Assembly: GCF_041902845.1 (NCBI RefSeq)
Contig: NZ_CP159486.1
Coordinates: 1,984,001 to 2,048,000, forward strand
DNA from: Limibacterium fermenti
GTDB taxonomy: Bacteria > Bacteroidota > Bacteroidia > Bacteroidales > Dysgonomonadaceae
Length of the DNA stretch: 64,000 bases
Direction of reading: 5' to 3'
Within the stretch, counting starts at the first letter, position 1. Each line of letters opens with the position of its first letter. Positions 43,746 to 51,206 of the stretch are shown here, in pieces. A program made the translations under genes and the position numbers. The notes below the pieces were generated by a model. That model was given only the letters and a program-made list of their open reading frames with translations, made no database searches and was not told where the DNA came from.

Positions 43746-45143
43746 ATGAAAAAAATTCTACTGTCTTTCATACTAATAACGGTTTATACGTTTTCTTTAT
43801 ATTCTACAGAACCGATCATTTCAACAACTCAGACTCCAATTACTTTAAATGGAAATCGGTTCGTAACTCTTTGTATTATGATACGCACTACTCCATGGGA
43901 AGTTTCCAGGGATGTAAAACTCCACCCCCGTGACGAAGGAGACTGGCACACACTCGATGGTGTGCGTGCATTGCGGGAAGCGTTTGCAAAAAATAATCCG
44001 GATGGACGATTAACGTGGGGGTTTACAATGAACGCACTGGAAGATAAACGTGAAAATTTCAAACAAATACGGCAATATGTTGTAGAGTGTAAGAAAAAAT
44101 ATGGAGATGAGGTTACTTATTTCCCCGGATATTTTCCGGCAATGTATTTACCGCGTGAAAGAATAAATCGCGAAATATCGGAAGCAATCCAAATCATTAC
44201 CGAATTAGTAGGTAACGGTTATCGTCCGCAATCGATTATCGGAGGCTTCTTGTCTGCCGACAACTTAAGATATCTGGCAGAGAAAGAAAACATCCACGTG
44301 GCCCATGCTGTTATCTGGAGTCAGCATAATATTGACGGTGGTGGTGCAGACGGATCTCCTTCTTATCCTTTTTACCCTTCAACCGAACATTTCTGTAAAC
44401 CGGCACAGGGGAAAAATGATTTTATTGATTGTGTCAATTTAGATGGGTGGACCATGGATTTTATCTGCGCACGCCGTAGCGGACAAATAGGACATGGAAT
44501 AGAAGGATACAATAGTCGCAGGGGAGTTGGTCCTATTGAAACCTATAAAGGTTGGGGACTCGACCTTGGTCATCGGGAAGTAATGCATACTCAGTCAATT
44601 CACTTCGATAAAGGGTTTGAATTGAATGGATTTGGTTGGGTAACCAATATCTGGGAGGCACAAATGGTTCACGAATTTGGAAAAGACCTGATCTGTGATG
44701 CTATGGAAATGTGGGTCACAGATACGAAAAAACGTTGGCCGGATACACGTTTTGTAACCTTTGGTGAGTTTGGTACGATCTGGCGAAATCAATATAAATC
44801 GAATGATGACTGGAATTACCGGTTTGAAGAACGGGGTTCCGGTCTAGGTGACTCATATAATAATCTTGAGATTAAGTGGTTTATGAATAAAGAATTTCGA
44901 TTGGCTCTCTTACGCGACTGGCATAAAAAAGGCTCGCCAACCTATGTGATTGATTTCACACGGTATGACTTGAAAACTCAAGAGCCTGCCGATCCATCTC
45001 CCGATAAACCAGCAAAAGACTGGAGCTTAATGAATGTACTGAATCAAAAAGGGCTACGCACTCAAGACACTCCTAAATTATTAAATGAATTAAAAAAAGA
45101 TGACCAAGAACTTATCTACAAATATTATCCAGAATTGCTATAA
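43746..45143 (+). CDS. Secreted PUL 2 protein of unknown function, remote relative of the 562-residue protein
   Basis: 465 residues with a signal peptide (MKKILLSFILITVYTFSLYS). Blocks rich in conserved-looking polar and aromatic residues: MIRTTPWEVSRDVKLHPRDE, RLTWGFTMNALED, YFPGYFPAMYLPRERIN, YRPQSIIGGFLSADNLRYLAEKENIHVAHAVIWSQHNIDGGGADGSPSYPFYPS, RFVTFGEFGTIWR. It reminds me of the Bacteroidales DUF3863-type proteins, but I cannot confirm that. A barrel enzyme of deacetylase or glycosidase type is plausible. It is the last gene of the tight enzyme cluster; a 440-bp gap separates it from the LacZ-type gene. Confidence 0.6.
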   Translation: MKKILLSFILITVYTFSLYSTEPIISTTQTPITLNGNRFVTLCIMIRTTPWEVSRDVKLHPRDEGDWHTLDGVRALREAFAKNNPDGRLTWGFTMNALEDKRENFKQIRQYVVECKKKYGDEVTYFPGYFPAMYLPRERINREISEAIQIITELVGNGYRPQSIIGGFLSADNLRYLAEKENIHVAHAVIWSQHNIDGGGADGSPSYPFYPSTEHFCKPAQGKNDFIDCVNLDGWTMDFICARRSGQIGHGIEGYNSRRGVGPIETYKGWGLDLGHREVMHTQSIHFDKGFELNGFGWVTNIWEAQMVHEFGKDLICDAMEMWVTDTKKRWPDTRFVTFGEFGTIWRNQYKSNDDWNYRFEERGSGLGDSYNNLEIKWFMNKEFRLALLRDWHKKGSPTYVIDFTRYDLKTQEPADPSPDKPAKDWSLMNVLNQKGLRTQDTPKLLNELKKDDQELIYKYYPELL

Positions 45144-45457
45144 TAGTTCGTTATATATTTAATATGGAGTTATCCAATAATCATCTTCAAATCAATAAAT
45201 TATTCAGGAAATACACTATTTCTCCCAAACTTACAGACCGGTTTAATAGAGAAGAAATGTAAGCAATTTCACACACTTTATTAAAAATTTTTGAGAAAAA
45301 TATGCAGGAGAAAACTGATATGATAGATATTGAAAATGATTGTTTTATTTGTAAAGAAATAATATTTTGAACGTTTTTGCCTTTCAAGGGAAGAATATCT
45401 ATTCAAATGATTGGATAAAATAATGGCTTCAGGCATCTTTAAATTCCCTAAAATGGG

Positions 45458-45474
45458 TATATTTGTGCACAAAT
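45458..45474 (+). promoter_or_regulatory. LacZ-type gene promoter (TATATTTG) with overlapping 14-bp palindrome
   Basis: TATATTTG (45458-45465) is a perfect -7 box. It overlaps the perfect palindrome ATTTGTGCACAAAT (45461-45474), which would cover the transcription start and may be an operator. The remainder of 45144-45457 shows only a short open stretch (MELSNNHLQINKLFRKYTIS...) that I could not assign. Confidence 0.55.
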
Positions 45475-45481
45475 TGTTTCA

Positions 45482-45499
45482 TATACCTGAAAAGGTATA
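45482..45499 (+). promoter_or_regulatory. 5' leader hairpin with GAAA loop
   Basis: TATACCT-GAAA-AGGTATA, a perfect 7-bp stem with a GNRA loop, lies about 10-27 nt into the predicted leader of the LacZ-type message, 84 nt before the ATG. Confidence 0.5.
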
Positions 45500-45582
45500 A
45501 AAAGAGAAAGCAATAGCAGAATATTTCCGAAAAAGGAAGACTATCAATTTATAAATCTATCATATAAATCAAACATAAAGAG

Positions 45583-48500
45583 ATGAAGAAGACGACCATT
45601 TTTATGCTTTTGTCCATACTATTCGTTTGGACAGGCCAGGCACAGACAAACGACTGGGAAAACCTCTCGGTTACACAGATTAATGCAGAAAAGGCGCACG
45701 CAACGTATGTGCCGTTCGAAAGACTCACATGGGACAACAACCGGTTGGCGGACTCGCCGCAGGTAAAACTCCTCAACGGGACGTGGAAATTCCATTATTA
45801 TAAGAACCCGGGACTGGTTCCGGCAAATATTGCCAAACAGACCTCTCTAAGCGGATGGAACGATATTCGCGTACCGGGTAACTGGCAGCTTCAGGGCGAT
45901 TACGACCCTCCCGTTTTTACGAACATCAAATATCCTTTCGAGCCGGATCCTCCTTTCGTACCGAAGGATTATAACCCTACGGCGGTATATAAGAAGACAT
46001 TCACCGTCCCTGCTGAGTGGAACGGTAACCCAATATTCATTCATTTCGCCGGGGTACAGTCGGCGATGTACCTTTGGGTAAACGGTCAACGTGTGGGATA
46101 TCACGAGGATGCCATGTTGCCGGCCGAATTCAACATCACGAAATATCTCGACAAAGGCGATAATGAACTTACCGTGCAAGTACTCAACTGGTCGGATGGA
46201 AGTTACATAGAGGATCAGGATTTCTGGAGGCTGAGCGGTATTTATCGTGATGTATACCTGTTCACCACCCCGCAGGTCAGGATGCGGGATTTCACAGTAT
46301 ACAGCGAATTGGACGGGCAACTGAAAGATGCCGATCTTTTTGTGGATGTGAACGTGGAAAACCTGAATCTCGATAAAAAGCAATCGTACGTCCTGCAAAT
46401 CACGCTGAAAGACCAGAACGGTAAAACCGTCGACACACAAAAATCAACATCCTTCACCGTGCAGAAAGGGACGGAACAAACAGTCTCTCTAAAAAGCCGG
46501 ATTACTGATCCGCTGAAATGGACGGCCGAAACGCCGAATTTATACCAAATCGGCATCGAACTGCTTACTCAAGACGACAAACCTGTTCAGGCATTTACGA
46601 CCCATACCGGTTTCCGGAAAATAGAAATTAAAGACGGCCTATTCCTTGTCAACGGCGAAGCCATTAAAGTCAAGGGCGTGAACCGCCACGAATTCGACCC
46701 GCATCATGGACGAGTAATCAGCCGGGAATCGATGATTAAAGATATCCTGCTGATGAAACGCCATAACATCAACGCTGTACGCACAAGCCACTATCCGAAT
46801 GTGCCGGAATGGTACAGCCTCTGCGACGAATACGGCTTGTATGTGGTGGATGAAGCAAATATAGAAAGCCACGGGCTATGGGGAAAGGGTTATTACGTGG
46901 GCGAACTGCCCGAATGGAAACAAGCTATTGTAGAAAGGACGGTGAACATGGTGAAACGCGACAAAAACCATCCTTCTATCGTTATCTGGTCGATGGGTAA
47001 CGAGTCGGGATGGGGTGTCAATTTCGATGCGGCATACGAGGCCATGAAACAAACCGATCCTCAAAAAAGGCCGGTACATTATGAATCGCGAAACCGCTGG
47101 GACGGCCCTGACATTTCGCGTTACGACATCATCTCCGATATGTATTCGTCTTTCGAAAGGCTCGAATATTTGTTCAATACCGATACGACACGCCCGGTCA
47201 TCATTTGCGAATACGCACACAGTATGGGTAACGGACTGGGTAATTTCAGAAAATACTGGGACCTGTATAACGACTTTCCGCGCTTTCAAGGCGGATTCAC
47301 TTGGGATTGGGTCGATCAGGGCCTGCGATCGAAAGACGAAAACGGCCGCGAATACTGGAATATTATCAATCATCTCGACGGTGCGAATGTGAATGACGGG
47401 CTCATCAATCCCGACCGTATCGCCCAACCCGAAATGCACGAACTTAAAAAAGTATATCAATATTTCAATGTGCGCAATATCAATGTCAATACAGGTATCG
47501 TCACCATCGCCAACGACCATGATTTTATAGATGCTTCAACGATCTACCTGAAATGGAATCTTCTCGAAAACGGCAAGAGCATCGCAAACGGGACGGTAGA
47601 CAAACTGAGCATCGCGCCACATAGCCGACAACTCTTAAAAATTCCCTTCGACCGGAAGCTGGTGAAGCATGGTAATGAGTATTTCATGAACATTTCTTTC
47701 CACCTCAAGGCGGCAACACTCTGGGCGGACAAGGATTTCGAGGTGGGTGCCGAACAACTTGCTTTCGACTTGCCGGTGACTCTCCCTCCCGGAACGCCGA
47801 AAGAGGATCTTCCGGCGCTGGTTGTGACTGAAGGTAATAATTCCCTAAGTATAAAAGGACAAGGATTCGAAGTATTGTTCGATAAGAAGGCCGGAGCCCT
47901 CAGCCAACTGGTTTACGATGGAAAAAACATCCTTTCTCAACCGATTCTGCCTTATCTATGGCGCGTCCCGACCGATAACGACGAAGGCGGCGGCGACCGC
48001 GGTTATGCTACACGCTGGCGCAAAGCCGGCCTGGATAAACCGGTTATACAACCCGTAAGTCTCACGGCGGAAAATATCGGCAACAACCGTACGGAAGTCA
48101 CCCTGCAAAACAAGATCGTGACGAAGGAAGGCGATATCCTGCACCGAGCAATTTATCTGGTAAAAGGAAACGGAACGATAGAAATAACCAACTGTTTCAA
48201 TGTCCCTGAAAACCTTCCTCCCTTAGCGCGCGTAGGCGTACGGATGGCTTTACCGAAAGAATTGAATGCGATAGAATGGTATGGAAAAGGCCCGTTCGAA
48301 TCGTACGACGATCGCAAGGAATCGGCTTTCGTCGGACGTTATGCCGGCAAAGTCGAAGAGCAGCATTTCGGTCACGTGATGCCGCAGGAAAACGGAAACA
48401 AAACCGATACCCGCTGGTTACAGGTAACCTCGTCGGCCGGCGGCAGCGTGAAGTTCTCCGGCAAACCGCTTTTCAATTTCAACATTCAGGATTATTCCGA

Positions 48501-48690
48501 TGAAGCGCTTAATGAATCGAAAACCTCTCACACGCTGGAGCGAGGCGATAACACCTGGTTGCATATCGATTATAAGCAAATGGGTTTGGGCGGCGACGAC
48601 AGTTGGTCTCCGCGGGTGCATAAAGAATTTACACTCGACAACCCGACTTACAGCTATTCGTTCATTATCGAACCCGGAAGAAAGAAATAA
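45583..48690 (+). CDS. LacZ-type GH2 beta-galactosidase, exported
   Basis: 1035 residues with signal peptide MKKTTIFMLLSILFVWTGQAQ. The five LacZ domains are in order: sugar-binding (about 30-220, PFERLTWDNNRLADSPQVKLLNGTWKFHYYKNPG), Ig-like (220-325), TIM barrel (330-620, with KGVNRHEFDPHHGRVIS, acid/base Glu474 in MGNESGW and nucleophile Glu543 in ICEYAHSMGNG), DUF4981-type Ig domain, and beta-galactosidase small chain (about 760-1033, YLWRVPTDNDEGGGDRG ... WYGKGPFESYDDRKESAFVGRY). Length and motifs are full, so it should be active on terminal beta-galactosides or related linkages. It has its own promoter with a palindrome and leader hairpin, and a strong terminator. Confidence 0.96.
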   Translation: MKKTTIFMLLSILFVWTGQAQTNDWENLSVTQINAEKAHATYVPFERLTWDNNRLADSPQVKLLNGTWKFHYYKNPGLVPANIAKQTSLSGWNDIRVPGNWQLQGDYDPPVFTNIKYPFEPDPPFVPKDYNPTAVYKKTFTVPAEWNGNPIFIHFAGVQSAMYLWVNGQRVGYHEDAMLPAEFNITKYLDKGDNELTVQVLNWSDGSYIEDQDFWRLSGIYRDVYLFTTPQVRMRDFTVYSELDGQLKDADLFVDVNVENLNLDKKQSYVLQITLKDQNGKTVDTQKSTSFTVQKGTEQTVSLKSRITDPLKWTAETPNLYQIGIELLTQDDKPVQAFTTHTGFRKIEIKDGLFLVNGEAIKVKGVNRHEFDPHHGRVISRESMIKDILLMKRHNINAVRTSHYPNVPEWYSLCDEYGLYVVDEANIESHGLWGKGYYVGELPEWKQAIVERTVNMVKRDKNHPSIVIWSMGNESGWGVNFDAAYEAMKQTDPQKRPVHYESRNRWDGPDISRYDIISDMYSSFERLEYLFNTDTTRPVIICEYAHSMGNGLGNFRKYWDLYNDFPRFQGGFTWDWVDQGLRSKDENGREYWNIINHLDGANVNDGLINPDRIAQPEMHELKKVYQYFNVRNINVNTGIVTIANDHDFIDASTIYLKWNLLENGKSIANGTVDKLSIAPHSRQLLKIPFDRKLVKHGNEYFMNISFHLKAATLWADKDFEVGAEQLAFDLPVTLPPGTPKEDLPALVVTEGNNSLSIKGQGFEVLFDKKAGALSQLVYDGKNILSQPILPYLWRVPTDNDEGGGDRGYATRWRKAGLDKPVIQPVSLTAENIGNNRTEVTLQNKIVTKEGDILHRAIYLVKGNGTIEITNCFNVPENLPPLARVGVRMALPKELNAIEWYGKGPFESYDDRKESAFVGRYAGKVEEQHFGHVMPQENGNKTDTRWLQVTSSAGGSVKFSGKPLFNFNIQDYSDEALNESKTSHTLERGDNTWLHIDYKQMGLGGDDSWSPRVHKEFTLDNPTYSYSFIIEPGRKK

Positions 48691-48714
48691 ATTAGTCGGT
48701 TTTGCAGAAATAGT

Positions 48715-48752
48715 ATCGAGGATGTCGTTTGAAACGGCATCCTCGATTTTTT
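48715..48752 (+). terminator. Strong terminator behind the LacZ-type gene
   Basis: ATCGAGGATG/CATCCTCGAT stem extended through CGTTT-like pairing, then TTTTTT. Confidence 0.85.
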
Positions 48753-48776
48753 AATGCTAAACAATTGCTGTGAATA

Positions 48777-48965
48777 TTATTTACTCTTCTCATTTAGCTG
48801 TTTATAGTCGTCATAATTGATCCGCACCGAGTTTTGAGTCCTCTCCCGAGTAGAGTCGTTGCGGATCGCGGTGACATCACTCCGGCAATTGGTGAAATAA
48901 ACATACGCATTCATCGAGCATAAGGCAATAATAGCTACCGTTAAAGTTCCGATCCATTTTTTCAT
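48777..48965 (-). CDS. Small exported or membrane-anchored protein
   Basis: 62 residues (MKKWIGTLTVAIIALCSMNAYVYFTNCRSDVTAIRN...). One hydrophobic N-terminal segment acts as signal peptide or anchor, followed by a short polar tail of about 35 residues. I do not recognise it. A perfect TACTTTTG box lies 27 nt upstream on the same strand, which supports expression. It converges on the LacZ-type terminator. Confidence 0.5.
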   Translation of the reverse strand: MKKWIGTLTVAIIALCSMNAYVYFTNCRSDVTAIRNDSTRERTQNSVRINYDDYKQLNEKSK

Positions 48966-48992
48966 CTGTATTTGTTTTTATGATCCTAAAAA

Positions 48993-49000
48993 CAAAAGTA
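48993..49000 (-). promoter_or_regulatory. -7 box of the 62-residue protein gene (TACTTTTG)
   Basis: A perfect TAnnTTTG on the minus strand. The predicted leader is about 20 nt. Confidence 0.5.
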
Positions 49001-49204
49001 ATATAAAACCGGTTATTTAATATCGTCCTATGATAAAAAAACTTCTATTCTAAACGACACCCTAAAAAACACAAGTGTTGGATATTTCCGGCACAGTCAA
49101 TCAAGTGGCGTATCCAAGCACTTCTTTCCGGTTAAGCCTAAAACTCATTCAAAAATTATTAAAAAAATAAACAGTACGGATATTATTTTCTCGATTATAT
49201 ACTG

Positions 49205-49212
49205 TACATTTG
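49205..49212 (+). promoter_or_regulatory. -7 box of the 17-residue-repeat protein gene (TACATTTG)
   Basis: A perfect TAnnTTTG. It overlaps the TTG at 49210 that would otherwise open the frame, so translation must begin downstream. Confidence 0.55.
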
Positions 49213-49239
49213 AATTCAAATAAGATGATAGAAAATAAT

Positions 49240-49791
49240 ATGAAACCTTTTTATTTAGGCCTTAGCCTGTTGTTATCGACAATCGTTAGTATCGCATCCG
49301 TTCATGCACAACAAAACGCGGTGACCGATGACGGGCGAAGAGTAATCCTTTACATGGATGGCACATGGGAATATGCCCTTTCGTACGAACGTCCCGGCAG
49401 ACCAACGGAGGTAAACGGAAAAAATGTGTCTCTGCGATTGAATGACGAACTGATGATATGGATCGAAGACGGAAAGATGGTCGATTTTTCGGTACTGCAT
49501 GACGACTTAAGGTTGTACGACAAAATGGACGGCCGCCTGAAACGCATCGGGGATTTTGAGATTGAATACGACTTCCATACCGAACGGATAAAGCGTATCG
49601 GGCCCTATGCGATCGACTATGATTTTCATACCGATAAAATCAATAAGATCGGCGATTATCCCATAAAATATGATTTCCATACCGACAAAATATCGCAAAT
49701 AGGAAATACTTACTTCGAATATAGTTTCTTCAACGAAAAACTGACGGAGGTAAAAGGCCACACTCCCGGAGTGGAAATAAATTTCTATTGA
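49240..49791 (+). CDS. Secreted protein with four 17-residue tandem repeats
   Basis: 183 residues from ATG 49240 (MKPFYLGLSLLLSTIVSIASVHAQ signal); an ATG at 49225 is possible. After NAVTDDGRRVILYMDGTWEYA come four consecutive 17-residue units coded at 49543-49746: RIGDFEIEYDFHTERIK, RIGPYAIDYDFHTDKIN, KIGDYPIKYDFHTDKIS, QIGNTYFEYSFFNEKLT. Each is a predicted beta-hairpin of the (V/I)G...YDFHT type, suggesting a small repetitive beta-sheet. Function unknown. Many Bacteroidota have exported proteins with this IGxxxxxYDxxxxKI pattern, as far as I recall. It is monocistronic. Confidence 0.75.
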   Translation: MKPFYLGLSLLLSTIVSIASVHAQQNAVTDDGRRVILYMDGTWEYALSYERPGRPTEVNGKNVSLRLNDELMIWIEDGKMVDFSVLHDDLRLYDKMDGRLKRIGDFEIEYDFHTERIKRIGPYAIDYDFHTDKINKIGDYPIKYDFHTDKISQIGNTYFEYSFFNEKLTEVKGHTPGVEINFY

Positions 49792-49802
49792 CAGGGAAAT
49801 AA

Positions 49803-49833
49803 TTGATTATTCTATAAAGAAATTATAACTTTG
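49803..49833 (+). promoter_or_regulatory. Promoter upstream of coaBC (TTG - 20 nt - TAACTTTG)
   Basis: TTG at 49803-49805 and TAACTTTG at 49826-49833 with 20 nt between. The predicted transcript starts near 49840 and includes a 22-codon leader frame before coaBC. Confidence 0.65.
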
Positions 49834-49855
49834 CAGAGCATAAATAAAAACAATC

Positions 49856-49924
49856 ATGATAAAAGATATAAAGAAACCGAACAATAAGTCTGCCCAAAAC
49901 GAACCCAAACAAGAGACCTGTTAA
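49856..49924 (+). CDS. Possible 22-residue leader peptide ahead of coaBC
   Basis: ATG 49856 to TAA 49924 encodes MIKDIKKPNNKSAQNEPKQ plus ETC, lysine- and asparagine-rich. It begins about 16 nt after the predicted transcription start and ends 58 nt before coaBC. It may be a translated leader, the stub of a decayed gene, or chance. No attenuator hairpin was seen after it. Confidence 0.3.
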   Translation: MIKDIKKPNNKSAQNEPKQETC

Positions 49925-49982
49925 GAGCCTAAGAAGCTTTCTAAATAAAAAGGAATGTAAGAAATAAAGAGTTAGAAAAACG

Positions 49983-51206
49983 ATGGCATTACAAGGTAAA
50001 CATATCGTGTTAGGGATTACAGGGAGCATCGCAGCATACAAAGCAGCCGTTATCACCCGCTTATTAATAAAAAAAGGAGCGGAAGTACAAATCGTGATTA
50101 CTCCGTCGGGGAAAGAATTTATCACCCCCGTTACCCTATCGGCGTTGTCGGGCAAACCGGTGATCAGTGAATTTTTCGCGGCGAAAGACGGCACCTGGCA
50201 TAGCCATGTCGATTTAGGCTTATGGGCCGATGCGATGATTATCGCGCCGGCTACAGCTTCGACGATTGCGAAAATGGCACACGGTGTGGCGGATAATCTC
50301 CTTATCACAACTTATCTATCGATGAAAGCTCCGGTATTTACCGCCCCGGCTATGGATCTGGATATGTTTGCCCATCCCACCACACAACGCAACCTCGACA
50401 TTCTGCGTTCGGACCATGTACGCATTATCGAACCGGGAATCGGCGAACTGGCGAGCCATTTGGAAGGGAAAGGAAGAATGGAAGAGCCCGAACGTATTGT
50501 TTCTATTGTCGAAGAGTTTTTCCAACAAAGCCTTGATCTCGCTAAAAAAAAAATCCTGATCACCGCCGGCCCGACGTATGAGCGGATCGACCCCGTACGG
50601 TTTATCGGAAACTTTTCTTCCGGAAAAATGGGCTTTGCCCTGGCAGAAGCATGCGCCGCCCGAGGGGCGGAAGTAACACTCATTGCAGGGCCTACGCACC
50701 TTACTGTTTCACACCCCGGTATCAGGCGCATTGCGGTGGAATCGGCCGGCGAAATGTACGAAGCTGCTCTGAATGCTTTTCCTGAGGCGGATGCGGCTAT
50801 CTTGTCGGCAGCCGTGGCCGATTACCGTCCCGAAGAAGCCGCTACGGAAAAAATAAAAAGAACCGACGGCAATAAGATGACGCTCACGCTTACCCCCAAT
50901 GCGGATATTGCCGCAACATTAGGCGAACGGAAAAAACCGGAGCAGGTACTCATCGGGTTTGCGCTCGAAACAACGAATGAAGAAGAGAATGCCTTTAGGA
51001 AAATGGAGAAAAAGCATCTCGATTTCATCGTTTTAAACTCTCTAAAAGATTCCGGCGCCGGTTTTGGTTACGACACCAATAAAATAACGATTTACTCGAA
51101 GAACAAAGACAGAAAATCCTTCGGACTAAAAACGAAAACAGAAGCGGCGCAAGACATTATCGATGTCACCCTGCAAAGTCTCCTCCTCAAAAAAAACGTT
51201 GAATGA
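49983..51206 (+). CDS. coaBC: Bifunctional phosphopantothenoylcysteine decarboxylase / phosphopantothenate-cysteine ligase
   Basis: 407 residues, normal length. The flavin-dependent CoaC half (1-185) has GITGSIAAYKAA, active-site His in HSHVDLGLWAD and APAMDLDMF in place of the common PxMNxxMW motif. The CoaB half (190-400) has ITAGPTYERIDPVRFIGNFSSGKMG, AAVADYRP and the KKHLDFIVLNS loop that closes on the intermediate. It carries out two consecutive steps of coenzyme A synthesis in the cytosol. Its stop codon overlaps the start of the M23 peptidase gene (ATGA, 4 bp). Confidence 0.97.
   Translation: MALQGKHIVLGITGSIAAYKAAVITRLLIKKGAEVQIVITPSGKEFITPVTLSALSGKPVISEFFAAKDGTWHSHVDLGLWADAMIIAPATASTIAKMAHGVADNLLITTYLSMKAPVFTAPAMDLDMFAHPTTQRNLDILRSDHVRIIEPGIGELASHLEGKGRMEEPERIVSIVEEFFQQSLDLAKKKILITAGPTYERIDPVRFIGNFSSGKMGFALAEACAARGAEVTLIAGPTHLTVSHPGIRRIAVESAGEMYEAALNAFPEADAAILSAAVADYRPEEAATEKIKRTDGNKMTLTLTPNADIAATLGERKKPEQVLIGFALETTNEEENAFRKMEKKHLDFIVLNSLKDSGAGFGYDTNKITIYSKNKDRKSFGLKTKTEAAQDIIDVTLQSLLLKKNVE

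Noticed and set aside
45160..45260. Plus-strand frame MELSNNHLQINKLFRKYTIS... as a gene
   Set aside because: About 33 codons, no recognisable relative, no good start signal; noted only as unassigned.
49210..49239. TTG 49210 as start of the 17-residue-repeat protein
   Set aside because: It lies within the -7 promoter box, so it cannot be translated from the predicted transcript.
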